Origin: SIG653 sp964509125
Lineage (GTDB): Bacteria > Bacillota > Clostridia > Oscillospirales > CAG-382
Assembly (NCBI GenBank): GCA_964509125.1
Contig: CAZDVZ010000020.1
Location: forward strand, 1-36,636
DNA: 36,636 bases
Direction of reading: 5' to 3'
The notes under the pieces were generated by a model that was not told where the DNA came from, made no database searches, and saw nothing but the letters and a program-made list of their open reading frames with translations. Shown here in pieces: positions 14,365-22,593 of this stretch; position 1 is the first letter of the stretch; each line of letters begins with the position of its first letter. Both the position numbers and the translations under genes were made by a program.

Positions 14365-15126
14365 TTAGTCTCTTTTTCTTCCACCGCCGAAAATGCTCAT
14401 AACATAGAAAAAGAATCTGAGGAATTGAACAAGGGAGGTAAGGAGAGCTGCCAGATAGGTAAGTGCAGCGGCGGAGAGAACCTTTTCTGCGCCGGGCATT
14501 TCATCCGCGGAAAGAACGCCGTCTGCTACAAGCATTTGCTTCGCTCTGCGGCTTGCGTTGAGCTCAACGGGGTAGGTAACCAACGTAAACACAAAGGAAA
14601 GGCTATACAGTATAACGCCGAGCATGGCAAAATACAAGCCTATTTCTGCCCCCGATGTTGAAGCTACGAAGAAATCAAGAATTATACCGATCATAACCAA
14701 TGGCATTGCGAGGAACGAGCCTATGTTTGCTACAGGAACAACAGCGGTTCTTATTTTGTAGAAAAGATAACCGTCTTTTTTTTGCATTACGTGCCCTATT
14801 TCATGAGCCGCAACAGCAACAGCTGCAACAGAAGAGGAATCGTAAGTGCTGTCAGAAAGGTTAACTATAGCTTTTGTGGGGTGATAGTGATCTGTTAATT
14901 CACCGTTTACTTTTCCTATTTGTATGTCATAAACTCCGCCGTTTCTCATAAGTCTTTGGGCAGTATCTCTGCCCGTCAATCCTGAACGGGTCATTATTTT
15001 ACCGTATTTTTGATAAGTGCTTTTTACTTTAAAGCTTGCATATATGGAGAAGCAAGCGCAGATCAAAAGAGGAATCATAAAAAATATATAAGCTGCGTTA
15101 TATCCGTAGTAGAACCAAAACGGCAT
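14365..15126 (-). CDS. YugP-type membrane zinc metallopeptidase
   Basis: 253 residues of the neutral zinc metallopeptidase 2 family. An N-terminal membrane segment (about 10-32), the cytosolic active site HEIGH at 108-112 (His108, Glu109, His112) with preceding AAVAVAAHE, then three more hydrophobic segments (PLVMIGIILDFF, IGLYFAMLGVILYSLSFVF, YLAALLTSLVQFLRFFFYV). The family is common in Firmicutes and resembles HtpX; quality control of membrane proteins is a reasonable guess, but substrates are unknown. AAAGGATG precedes the ATG, 39 bp after the metallophosphoesterase stop, so the two genes probably form one operon. Confidence 0.93.
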   Translation of the reverse strand: MPFWFYYGYNAAYIFFMIPLLICACFSIYASFKVKSTYQKYGKIMTRSGLTGRDTAQRLMRNGGVYDIQIGKVNGELTDHYHPTKAIVNLSDSTYDSSSVAAVAVAAHEIGHVMQKKDGYLFYKIRTAVVPVANIGSFLAMPLVMIGIILDFFVASTSGAEIGLYFAMLGVILYSLSFVFTLVTYPVELNASRRAKQMLVADGVLSADEMPGAEKVLSAAALTYLAALLTSLVQFLRFFFYVMSIFGGGRKRD

Positions 15127-15165
15127 ATTAAAATCATCCTTTCTTCGAATTGAATTATATGGTGT

Positions 15166-15864
15166 TTAATAAACGTAAAACTCTTTTCCGTTATCAAGGC
15201 AATAGCAAGCCAAAGGCCCGCCTTCTGAAACGCCTGTTTCTATAGCGATATGGTTATTTCCAAAGTAAATTTTATCCTGGCAACTTGGATCTATTTCTTC
15301 TGTGGGGGTGTGGGCTGTTATCAAATAGAATTTATCGAAATACTGCTTTGTGTAGTCTGCTCCTTCTGTGTAAAAATCTTCAGGCTCGTAATCGTCAAGC
15401 TCTTTTGATGGGTCAAAATTTGCAATACCTGCATGAGCAAGAATGAAAACCTTGCCGTTTACCTCTGCGATTTCATAAGGAGGAATATCTGAAAGATATT
15501 CCAAGACACCTTCTTTGTCATCGGGTGAAAGTTTCATGAATTCGGAAACTGTGGGCATTCCCCCTTCTTTGGACCATGCGAGAATTTTTGAAAGAGTTTC
15601 CTTATCGAAGGCGGACGGATCCATTTCACCTGCTTCTGTGGGGAGTTCTGAGAGAAGGTCTAAAGCTAATTTATCATGATTTCCCATTATTGGATAAATA
15701 TTGTGTCGGTAGCTTAAATTTTGAAGCAGCTTTATTGACTCCGCACCTTTGTCTACAATGTCTCCCAAAATATAGAGGGTGTCGGAGCTTTTAAATTTGA
15801 TTTTATTAAGCATGTCGCAAAATTGATCTAACATTCCGTGTAGATCTCCCATTACATATGTCAT
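15166..15864 (-). CDS. Calcineurin-like metallophosphoesterase
   Basis: 232 residues with all phosphoesterase motifs: GDLHG (6-10), GDIVDKG, GNHD, and later His motifs LAHAG and TAHTP. These coordinate a two-metal centre that hydrolyses phosphoester bonds. The closest groups are PrpA/PrpE-type protein phosphatases and ApaH-type diadenosine tetraphosphatases; sequence alone does not separate them. AAGGAGC precedes the ATG. First gene of a two-gene operon with the YugP-type peptidase; the promoter is at 15902-15930. Confidence 0.9.
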   Translation of the reverse strand: MTYVMGDLHGMLDQFCDMLNKIKFKSSDTLYILGDIVDKGAESIKLLQNLSYRHNIYPIMGNHDKLALDLLSELPTEAGEMDPSAFDKETLSKILAWSKEGGMPTVSEFMKLSPDDKEGVLEYLSDIPPYEIAEVNGKVFILAHAGIANFDPSKELDDYEPEDFYTEGADYTKQYFDKFYLITAHTPTEEIDPSCQDKIYFGNNHIAIETGVSEGGPLACYCLDNGKEFYVY

Positions 15865-15901
15865 AATTGTAAGCTCCTTTATTTTAAAATACTACAAGTA
15901 T

Positions 15902-15930
15902 ATTATACCACATTTTTTTCTTTGTGTAAA
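15902..15930 (-). promoter_or_regulatory. Promoter of the metallophosphoesterase operon
   Basis: TTTACA (15925-15930), 17-bp spacer ending TGG, TATAAT (15902-15907) on the minus strand. Confidence 0.88.
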
Positions 15931-15960
15931 TAGGAATGAAAATTTTTTTGTATAAAAATA

Positions 15961-16003
15961 AAGCGACTTAATTTGACTTATTTTGCCAAAATTAAGTCTG
16001 CTT
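15961..16003 (-). terminator. Terminator of the YgjV-like gene
   Basis: AAGC plus GACTTAATTT (15961-15974) pairs with AAATTAAGTC (15989-15998) plus GCTT (16000-16003), with one bulge; the minus strand continues TATTTTTATAC. The roughly 95 bp up to the gene's stop hold another weak stem (GTTTCGG / CCGAAAC near 16015-16050) but no gene. Confidence 0.65.
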
Positions 16004-16101
16004 CAATTTTAAGTGTTTCGGGGGACAAAGGTGGATTTATATCCGAAACAGTCCTTCACGGCAACAACGGTTTGAATCTCTTTTGCTTAAGGAAAACATA
16101 A

Positions 16102-16701
16102 TTACAACTGCTTTATCATTATGTTATCGTTAAGCTTAAATCCCATTTTGATCAAATATTTGCAGTGACTGTCGGTGCCTTTTTCCGTTGTGAGCTTTGT
16201 TATACCTTCGTCTTTAAGACACGAGAAAAGATATGTGGCGACAGATGTATCTCTGCGTTCGGGAATCACGTAGTCCAGCAGTATTTCTCCTTCGTCTTTT
16301 TCAATATTTGCTATCCATACACCTACAATTTCGTTTCCGCAGCAAATAATGCGTGCATCCGCGTTGTCAAAATTGCCATTTTTAAAGGTTGGAAACACTG
16401 ATTTGATATCTTCTGAATTTTGGTTTAAAAAATCGCAAAGAAATGCATCGGAAGGTTTTACGTTAATTTGGCGGTAAAGCTTTTTTGTGCCGTATAGTCT
16501 TACGAGCTGTATCACATTGATGATGATAAGCCCTGCATTTAGAAATACAACGGGAAAAGCTTTTGATAAAAAAGCATAAGTCATGGTGATAACAGACCCG
16601 ATTATGTTGAAAACTCTCAGTTTTACTACGGATGTCATCATCATGGAAAGAAGAACCAAGAAAGTTCCCGAATATCCGAAAATTTCCAAGTATATTTTCA
16701 T
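16102..16701 (-). CDS. YgjV-like inner membrane protein with GNAT-like C-terminal domain
   Basis: 199 residues. The N-terminal part (about 1-80) has three hydrophobic segments (LEIFGYSGTFLVLLSMMM, VFNIIGSVITMTYAFL, AFPVVFLNAGLIIINVIQLV), as in the YgjV inner-membrane family. The C-terminal part (about 85-199) is soluble and resembles an acetyltransferase fold (IVGVWIANIEKDEGEILLDYV, SVATYLFSCLKDEGITKL, YLIKMGFKLNDNIMI). Function unknown. Start ATG at 16701 chosen for GGAGG 9 bases upstream; the longer frame from 16755 would begin inside the terminator/riboswitch region. Expression appears to be controlled by a purine-type riboswitch and attenuator in its 130-nt leader. Confidence 0.8.
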   Translation of the reverse strand: MKIYLEIFGYSGTFLVLLSMMMTSVVKLRVFNIIGSVITMTYAFLSKAFPVVFLNAGLIIINVIQLVRLYGTKKLYRQINVKPSDAFLCDFLNQNSEDIKSVFPTFKNGNFDNADARIICCGNEIVGVWIANIEKDEGEILLDYVIPERRDTSVATYLFSCLKDEGITKLTTEKGTDSHCKYLIKMGFKLNDNIMIKQL

Positions 16702-16721
16702 AGTATTTATCCTCCAAAAAA

Positions 16722-16749
16722 GTCTACTCGATTTTAAAAATCGGTAGAC
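16722..16749 (-). terminator. Leader terminator (expression platform) before the YgjV-like gene
   Basis: On the minus strand GTCTACCGATTTT pairs with AAAATCGaGTAGAC (one bulge), followed at once by TTTTTT and then the ribosome site GGAGG. Being an intrinsic terminator inside a 5' leader, it can only make sense as an attenuator. Its 5' arm contains the 3' strand of riboswitch helix P1. Confidence 0.85.
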
Positions 16750-16801
16750 AACCATTTCAGGTGGTTTGTAGAAACACTTGCCCGTATCGCAAGCATATAC
16801 C
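16743..16801 (-). promoter_or_regulatory. Purine-class riboswitch aptamer, predicted ON switch
   Basis: On the minus strand in order: P1 GGTA, J1/2 TATA-like bases, P2 CTTGC / GCAAG with seven-base loop GATACGG, J2/3 GTTTCTAC, P3 AACCA / TGGTT with loop CCTGAAA, J3/1 GTCTA, P1 TACC. Loop lengths, the GG-CC kissing contact, TTTCTAC in J2/3 and the UAUA before P2 all match the purine family. The base equivalent to specificity position 74 is C, as in guanine-type aptamers, but position 73 is U instead of the usual A, and the base of P3 is weak. P1 overlaps the terminator arm, so ligand binding should prevent termination. Confidence 0.8.
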
Positions 16802-16838
16802 TTTCAAGCGGCAACAAAATAACTTTCAGCTTGTTGAC

Positions 16839-16867
16839 ATTATATCAGTAAAAATCATTAAAGTCAA
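16839..16867 (-). promoter_or_regulatory. Promoter of the riboswitch-controlled gene
   Basis: TTGACT (16862-16867), 17-bp spacer ending TGA, TATAAT (16839-16844) on the minus strand; places the start near 16832, about 30 nt before the aptamer. Confidence 0.9.
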
Positions 16868-16928
16868 GACAAAATGATAAAACAAAGACATAAAATATTG
16901 TGTAGATGCTGATTTTTTAAAAAAGGTA

Positions 16929-16956
16929 TTGAAATTTCTGTTATTTGTGGTAATAT
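16929..16956 (+). promoter_or_regulatory. Promoter of the HAD-nitroreductase-CotH operon
   Basis: TTGAAA (16929-16934), 16-bp spacer ending TGG, TAATAT (16951-16956), extended -10. Confidence 0.65.
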
Positions 16957-16994
16957 ACCATAATGTAATGTAATTATTTAGGAGAAGTGTCTAC

Positions 16995-17723
16995 ATGAAA
17001 TATGCGGTTTTTACAGATATAGACGATACGTTGTGTGTTGACGGAAAAACTCCGGCCGAAAATATTGAAGCCATAAAAAAAGCAAGAGAAAACGGTCATT
17101 TGGTTTTCATAAATACGGGGCGTTCAACGGGCATAATATATGATGAATTAAGGAATGGACTTTTTGATGGAATAGTTTCCTCCATAGGTGGAGAAGTTTA
17201 TATAGGAGAAAAAACACTGTTAAGAAAAGTGTTTTCTACGGATGAAACTCTGCATTTTGCAAAAGAGTTTTTAGAAAAAAAGATGTTTTTTATAATGGAA
17301 GCTACTTCAGATAGTCCATTGCCGTCTATAAAAAGTACGGATAAAGATCCTTTAGAGTTGATTCGTACATCGGGATGCGTTATAACCAAGATATATGTAG
17401 AAGGCTCACCAACAAAAAAACAAGTTGAAGAAATAGGCGAAAAGTATCAGCTTTACATTCATCCATGGTATTTTGAGTTTACAACCAAAGGCTGTACAAA
17501 GTCTACAGGAATGAACATGGTTTTGGAATATTTTGGGATCGAAAAAGAAAATTGTATCGCAATAGGGGACAGTGTAAACGATATAGAGATGTTAACAGCG
17601 TCGGGAAATCCTGTTTGCGTTGGCAATGCCATACCTGCTCTTAAAGAAATGTGTGTGTATGAAACTTGCCATGCAAAAGATGGAGCACTTTACGACTGTT
17701 TTAAACATTTTGGACTTATATAG
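16995..17723 (+). CDS. HAD-superfamily phosphatase, Cof type
   Basis: 242 residues. Motif I DIDDTL places nucleophile Asp8 and Asp10; motif II NTGRS; motif III Lys in the TKGCTKSTGM region; motif IV IGDSVNDIEML. The cap domain lies between motifs II and III (type IIB), as in Cof/YidA phosphatases that dephosphorylate sugar phosphates and other small metabolites. Substrate unknown. GGAGAAG precedes the ATG. First gene of a run of four co-directional genes spaced 9, 14 and 105 bp apart. Confidence 0.92.
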   Translation: MKYAVFTDIDDTLCVDGKTPAENIEAIKKARENGHLVFINTGRSTGIIYDELRNGLFDGIVSSIGGEVYIGEKTLLRKVFSTDETLHFAKEFLEKKMFFIMEATSDSPLPSIKSTDKDPLELIRTSGCVITKIYVEGSPTKKQVEEIGEKYQLYIHPWYFEFTTKGCTKSTGMNMVLEYFGIEKENCIAIGDSVNDIEMLTASGNPVCVGNAIPALKEMCVYETCHAKDGALYDCFKHFGLI

Positions 17724-17732
17724 GAGGTTAAA

Positions 17733-18245
17733 ATGGATTTTATTAAGCTTGCTCAAGATAGATTTTCGTCAAGAGATTTTTCTTCAAGACCTATAGAGGA
17801 AGAAAAAATAAACATATTAAAAGAAGCGGCGAGAGTTGCACCTACAGCGAAAAACAATCAACCGCAGAAGGTTTATATTTTGCGTAGTAGCGAGGCTTTG
17901 AAAAAAATTAGAGAAAATACCAGATGCGCATTTAATGCACCTGTGGTTTTTGCAATTTGTATTGATGAAACCAAACAGTGGAAACAACCATATACAGACG
18001 AGTATATGGGAAATATTGACGCGGCAATCGTCACGACTCATATTATGCTTGCGGCGGAAAGCGTTGGACTTGGAAGCTGTTTTGTTTGTTATTTTGATGT
18101 TGAAAAATTTAAATCGGATTTCAATCTTCCGTCTTTCTTAAAGCCTGTTGCATTACTTCCGGTGGGGTATAAAAGCGAAACCTGTGAACCTTCTCCCCGA
18201 CACTTTGAAAGAAATGAAATGGATGAGTTTATTACTGAGATTTAG
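17733..18245 (+). CDS. Nitroreductase-family flavoprotein
   Basis: 170 residues, the short form of the nitroreductase fold that binds FMN at a dimer interface. RFSSRDFSSRPIEEEKI is the N-terminal FMN-contact motif (RxSxRxF), followed by AARVAPTAKNNQPQKVYIL and the central AAESVGLGSCFVCYFD. These enzymes reduce nitro compounds, quinones or flavins with NAD(P)H; the natural substrate is unknown. GGAGG is 6 bases before the ATG, 9 bp after the HAD stop, so the genes are cotranscribed. Confidence 0.93.
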   Translation: MDFIKLAQDRFSSRDFSSRPIEEEKINILKEAARVAPTAKNNQPQKVYILRSSEALKKIRENTRCAFNAPVVFAICIDETKQWKQPYTDEYMGNIDAAIVTTHIMLAAESVGLGSCFVCYFDVEKFKSDFNLPSFLKPVALLPVGYKSETCEPSPRHFERNEMDEFITEI

Positions 18246-18259
18246 TTCAGAGGAATATT

Positions 18260-20261
18260 ATGAAATTTAAATCAAGAGTGTTATTTTTTGTTTTGGCGTT
18301 TGCGCTTTTCCTTGGATCGTGCGGTGATTTTTACGAAAGCTCGTCTGTTGTGGATCAGGCTGGAATATTATCGTCTTTTGAAAAACAAGGAAATTCAACG
18401 GAAGACAGTTCAACCACTTCCGAGGAAGAAGCGGACGTTTCCCAACAAAAAGACAAATATATAATCGTAACATACAATTCGTCAGAAGGCGGATATGTTT
18501 ACGGCACATCAAAACAGTATTTATCGGAAGGTAAAACCACAACAGAGGTTACTGCGACGCCGAATCTTTGTTACACTTTTAAAGAGTGGAGTGATGGAGT
18601 TACCACCCCTTTGAGAAGCGGAGAAAGTTTTTCAGAAGATGCGACGATCACTGCGCTTTTTGAATATACAGGGCTTCCTCAGTTATATATCCAATATAAT
18701 ACAAATAAAGGAATCAGGCGTTCATATCCCACAGATGCAACATATACTTTAAAAAATGCCAGTGGTATTTATGAATTTGAAAATGTTTCGGGCGTAGTAC
18801 AGGGACGCGGCAATTCTACGTGGAATCATGCAAAAAAGCCGTATAAGCTAAAGTTTGATGAATCTATAAATTTGCTTGGAATAGGTGAAAACAAAAAGCG
18901 AGACTGGGTTATTTTGTCGAATCATGCTGACCAGTCTCTGTTTAGAAATTATTATGCGTATAATATGGCGTATGATATGAGAATAGGGTACCGCTCCACT
19001 CTTATTGAGGTTTACCTTAATGGAAAATACAACGGTGTTTATATGTTGACAGGTAAGGTGGAAGAATCAAGACTGGATGTGGAGGATTATGATGTAGCCG
19101 GTGGATTTATAGTTGAGCTTGATTTTTATTTTTCGGGAACAGCAAATATTGATTATTTTAATGTTGGAAAGCAATATTATACTTTGAAGTCGGATTATGT
19201 TGATGCCCAACAGATGAAAAATATAAAAGCCTGTATAGAGGAAGTTGACAAAGCAATTAAAGATGCTGACGAAGAAAAAATAAAAGAGCTTATTGATATC
19301 GATTCTTGCGTCAGAATGTATCTGCTTCAAGAATATGTAAAAAATACCGATGTTGGGTGGTCGAGTTTTTATTTGTACAAAAAAGACGGAAACGATAAAT
19401 TGAGATTCGGACCGGCATGGGATTTTGATATAGCATACGGAAACGATTACCGCCTTGATAAAGGTAGTTATGAAAATATTTATGTAGGAAGATATAGCGG
19501 GTTTGCTCAGCAGAATTGGTGGTTTGTTTATCTTTGTCGAATGGAATGGTTCAGAGATTTGGTTTTGGATTATTGGAACACAGAGTTTAAAGAAATTGCT
19601 AAAGAAAATTTAGATGAGCTTAAGGCGTACGCAACTCTCAATTTTGCCGAGCTTGAAGAAAACTTTGAGCGTTGGAAAATATTCGGAAAACGTATAAATT
19701 GCGAGCCGTGGAACATTGTATCGTTGGGATCATATGAAGAACATTACACCTATTTTATATCGTGGGTGGAGTCGAGATTTGAATGGCTCGATAATTGTTT
19801 TAATGACAACGAAATATGGTTGAAGGAAATTAATGACAGGACCTATCCTCAGTACAAGGGAGGAAAACTTCCCGATATAGTGGGAAGTCTTACCGATGAG
19901 GTCAATGCCGCGCTGGAGGCGGAGAAGAACAAGGATAAAGATAAGGAAAATAATAATCCAGGAGATCCTCCGCAAAGCGGGGATGAATTACCTGTAGATC
20001 CTCCGCAAAGCGGGGATNNNNNNNNNNNNNNNNNNNNNNNNNNNNNNNNNNNNNNNNNNNNNNNNNNNNNNNNNNNNNNNNNNNNNNNNNNNNNNNNNNN
20101 NNNNNNNNNNNNNNNNNCCTGTAGATCCTCCGCAAAGCGGGGATGAATTACCTGTAGATCCTCCGCAAAGTGGGGATGAATTACCTGTAGATCCTCCGCA
20201 AAGCGGGAAAGAAGCGGACGTCGATTTATCGCAAGAAGAAACTGACATTATTGCCAATTAA
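18260..20261 (+). CDS. CotH-domain lipoprotein with Pro-rich tandem-repeat tail, interrupted by an assembly gap
   Basis: Lipoprotein signal with lipobox LGSC (Cys21); Ser/Thr/Glu linker; an InlB-B-repeat-like domain (about 75-135: YNSSEGGYVYGT, YTFKEWSDG, ALFEYTG); then a CotH kinase-like domain (about 140-530) with GRGNSTW, KKPYKLKFD, LNGKYNGVYMLTGKVEESRLD and the FGPAWDFDIAYGND metal motif. CotH proteins are atypical protein kinases first known from spore coats; surface-anchored forms occur in cellulolytic Clostridia. The tail is a tandem DELPVDPPQSG repeat interrupted by 100 N. The frame before the gap ends on a codon boundary and the repeat resumes in the same register after it, so the true gap should be a multiple of three, unlike 100. 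The real stop is TAA at 20259-20261, after PPQSGKEADVDLSQEE. Confidence 0.88.
19963..20207 (+). repeat. 33-bp coding tandem repeat in the CotH gene
   Basis: Units encode DELPVDPPQSG; about two units are visible before the gap and three after, nearly identical (one C-to-T change). An array of this kind probably varies in length between strains. Confidence 0.92.
20018..20117. other. Assembly gap of 100 N
   Basis: Exactly 100 N inside the 33-bp repeat. The round length, out of frame with the flanks, indicates a scaffold gap of unknown true size. Confidence 0.98.
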
Positions 20262-20366
20262 TCGTTTGTGGAATAACGGGCTAATAGTGATTAAATGTGG
20301 TTTCGAAGTTGAAAGCGTAAAAAATGCTTTGAGATTTCTTTTTTGACATAAATTTTGAGGAAACAG

Positions 20367-21884
20367 ATGAAAGAAAAAAGTCCCTTAATTTGCATATTAT
20401 TAATATTAATTCTTGCTTTTGGTTCGTGTTCGAATGAAGAAAACGACTTATCTACAAATGAGGAAAAATATACGGTAGTTTACGCCGCTTCAAAAGGCGG
20501 ATATGTTTCCGGAACGATCACTCAGGTGTTAAATAAGGGGGATGCGACTCAAACTGTTTATGCATATCCTATGTTGTGCTATACATTTAAAGAGTGGAGC
20601 GACGGAGTGAAAACTTCCACTCGAAGCGGTGATAGATTCACTCAAAATACTACCGTAACAGCAATTTTTGAATACACCGGATTGCCTGAGCTTTACATTG
20701 AATATGGAGAAGATGCGGAAATACCACGTTATACGTCCATAAATGCCTTTTATACATTGAAAAATGCCGGAGGCGTATATGAATTTGAAAGTATGCCCGG
20801 TCAAATACAAGGACGTGGAAATGCAACATGGGAACATGAAAAAAAGCCATACAAAATTAAATTTAACGACTCTTTAAATTTTCTTGGCATAGGAGACGAA
20901 GCTAAGCGTGATTGGGTGATTTTAGCCAATCATGGGGATCAGTCTTTGCTTCGAAATTATTATGCGTATAATTTGGCGTACAAAGCGGGTATAGGATATA
21001 AATCTACTTTAATAGAAGTTTATCTTAACGGGGAATACAACGGTGTTTATATGTTAACCGGAAAAGTTGAGGCCTCAAGACATGATATCGATGAAACCGC
21101 TGAAGGCGGCGGATTTTTAATTGAGCTTGACGATTATTACAAAGGCGTGGAAAACGTCGATTACATTCGTGTGGGCAAAGAGTTTTATACACTTAAATCG
21201 GATTATATAAATTCTGATCAAATGGAACGCATAAGAAATTGCATCGTGGAAATAGACGAAGCGATAAATTCGAAGGACGAAGAAAGAATTAAAGAGCTTT
21301 TAGACATAGAGTCTTGTGTTAAAATGTATCTTCTTCAAGAATATACTAAAAACATAGATGTTGGATGGTCAAGCTTTTACCTGTATAAGAAAAGTGATGA
21401 AGACAAACTTCATTTCGGTCCTGCATGGGATTTGGATATTGCGATGGGCAATGATTATCGGTTGGATTCAGGCGGGTACGAGGGCATTTATGTTGGCAGA
21501 AATAGCGGGTTTGTTCAGCAAAATAATTGGTACATCGGCCTTTGTTCAATGGAGTGGTTTAGAGAACTTGCTTTGGAAAATTGGAATGAAGAATTTGCTT
21601 CATTAACAAAAGAAGTTTACAGTGAACTTAGGGAATATGCAAATATTAATTGGGATGAGCTTAAATACAATTTCGTTAGATGGGACAATACTTTCGGAAA
21701 ACGTATAAATTCAGAACCTAAGCATATAATGGCGTTTAATACATATAAACAGCATTATGATTGCTTAATTCAGTGGTTGGAAAACCGATATTCTTGGCTT
21801 GATGCTTGTTTTAATGATAGTGAAACTTGGGTGGAGGAAATAAATAAAAAATCCACGTCGGGAAATAAAGACGACAGAAAATAA
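20367..21884 (+). CDS. Second CotH-domain lipoprotein
   Basis: 505 residues, a clear paralogue of the preceding protein: lipobox FGSC (Cys21), InlB-B-like domain (SKGGYVSGT, YTFKEWSDGVK, AIFEYTG), and a CotH domain with GRGNATW, KKPYKIKFN, LNGEYNGVYMLTGKVEASRHD and FGPAWDLDIAMGND. It lacks the Pro-rich repeat tail. ATG at 20367 chosen because GAGG (20357-20360) lies 6 bases upstream; the TTG at 20355 overlaps that site. Tandem duplication of a surface kinase-like gene in one operon suggests related but separated targets. A shared terminator at 21890 ends the operon. Confidence 0.92.
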   Translation: MKEKSPLICILLILILAFGSCSNEENDLSTNEEKYTVVYAASKGGYVSGTITQVLNKGDATQTVYAYPMLCYTFKEWSDGVKTSTRSGDRFTQNTTVTAIFEYTGLPELYIEYGEDAEIPRYTSINAFYTLKNAGGVYEFESMPGQIQGRGNATWEHEKKPYKIKFNDSLNFLGIGDEAKRDWVILANHGDQSLLRNYYAYNLAYKAGIGYKSTLIEVYLNGEYNGVYMLTGKVEASRHDIDETAEGGGFLIELDDYYKGVENVDYIRVGKEFYTLKSDYINSDQMERIRNCIVEIDEAINSKDEERIKELLDIESCVKMYLLQEYTKNIDVGWSSFYLYKKSDEDKLHFGPAWDLDIAMGNDYRLDSGGYEGIYVGRNSGFVQQNNWYIGLCSMEWFRELALENWNEEFASLTKEVYSELREYANINWDELKYNFVRWDNTFGKRINSEPKHIMAFNTYKQHYDCLIQWLENRYSWLDACFNDSETWVEEINKKSTSGNKDDRK

Positions 21885-21889
21885 AAAAA

Positions 21890-21921
21890 TGGGGAAGCAC
21901 AGAAAAACTGTACTTTCCCCA
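21890..21921. terminator. Bidirectional terminator between CotH2 and deoC
   Basis: TGGGGAA / TTCCCCA with inner ACAG / CTGT. A T7 run follows on the minus strand, and a weaker AATTTTAAT on the plus strand. Confidence 0.9.
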
Positions 21922-21939
21922 ATTTTAATAACAAAAAAA

Positions 21940-22593
21940 TTATTTGCTTGCTTCTTCTTTAGCAATTGCAACGCCTGCGGATGCGCCAATGCGGTTTGCG
22001 CCTGCTTCGATAAGAGCAAGAGCGGAAGCAAGGTCACGAACACCGCCGGATGCTTTGATAAAACTATTGTCGCCTACAGTCTTTTTGATAAGTGCAATAT
22101 CTTCAACAGTTGCACTACCCTTTGCAAAGCCGGTGCAAGTTTTTACAAAGTCTGCTTTGGCTTCAAGGCAAAGTTTAGAAACAGCTACTTTTTCATCGTC
22201 TTCAAGAAGTCCTGTTTCTATGATAACTTTAAGTGTTTTGTCACCGATAGCTTCTTTAACTGCGGCAATATCTGCACGAACAAAGTCGTAATCTTTGTCT
22301 TTAAGTTTACCGATATTGATAACCATGTCAAATTCGTCGCAACCGTCTTTCAATGCTTCTTTGGCTTCAAAGACTTTTGTTTCGGTTTTACCTGCACCGA
22401 GGGGGAACCCGATTACTGTACAAATTTTAACCGGCGTGCCTTTAAGAAGTTCTTTGGCTTTTGCCACGTTGCAGGGATTAACGCAAACAGAAGCGAATGT
22501 ATACTCGGCTGCTTCTTTGCAAAGTGTTTCAAGCTCGGAAGCTGTTGCTGTGGGCTTTAAAAGTGTGTGATCGATATAAGATGCAATTTTCAT
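21940..22593 (-). CDS. deoC: Deoxyribose-phosphate aldolase
   Basis: 217 residues. DeoC cleaves 2-deoxyribose 5-phosphate to glyceraldehyde 3-phosphate and acetaldehyde by a Schiff-base mechanism. The catalytic Lys151 lies in FVKTCTGF (most homologues read KTSTGF), the second Lys in IKASGGVRD, and the N-terminal IDHTLLKP and GFPLGAGKTE segments are standard. The start overlaps the ilvE stop (TAATG) with GAGG upstream, so the two are translationally coupled. It is an unusual partner for ilvE and is normally found with nucleoside-catabolism genes. Confidence 0.97.
   Translation of the reverse strand: MKIASYIDHTLLKPTATASELETLCKEAAEYTFASVCVNPCNVAKAKELLKGTPVKICTVIGFPLGAGKTETKVFEAKEALKDGCDEFDMVINIGKLKDKDYDFVRADIAAVKEAIGDKTLKVIIETGLLEDDEKVAVSKLCLEAKADFVKTCTGFAKGSATVEDIALIKKTVGDNSFIKASGGVRDLASALALIEAGANRIGASAGVAIAKEEASK

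Noticed and set aside
19963..20207. CRISPR array
   Set aside because: The repeats are directly adjacent without unique spacers and are in frame within a protein tail.
20343..20348. TTGACA before the second CotH gene
   Set aside because: It lies only 19 bp before the ATG, leaving no room for a -10 and transcription start; the gene is more likely read from the operon promoter.
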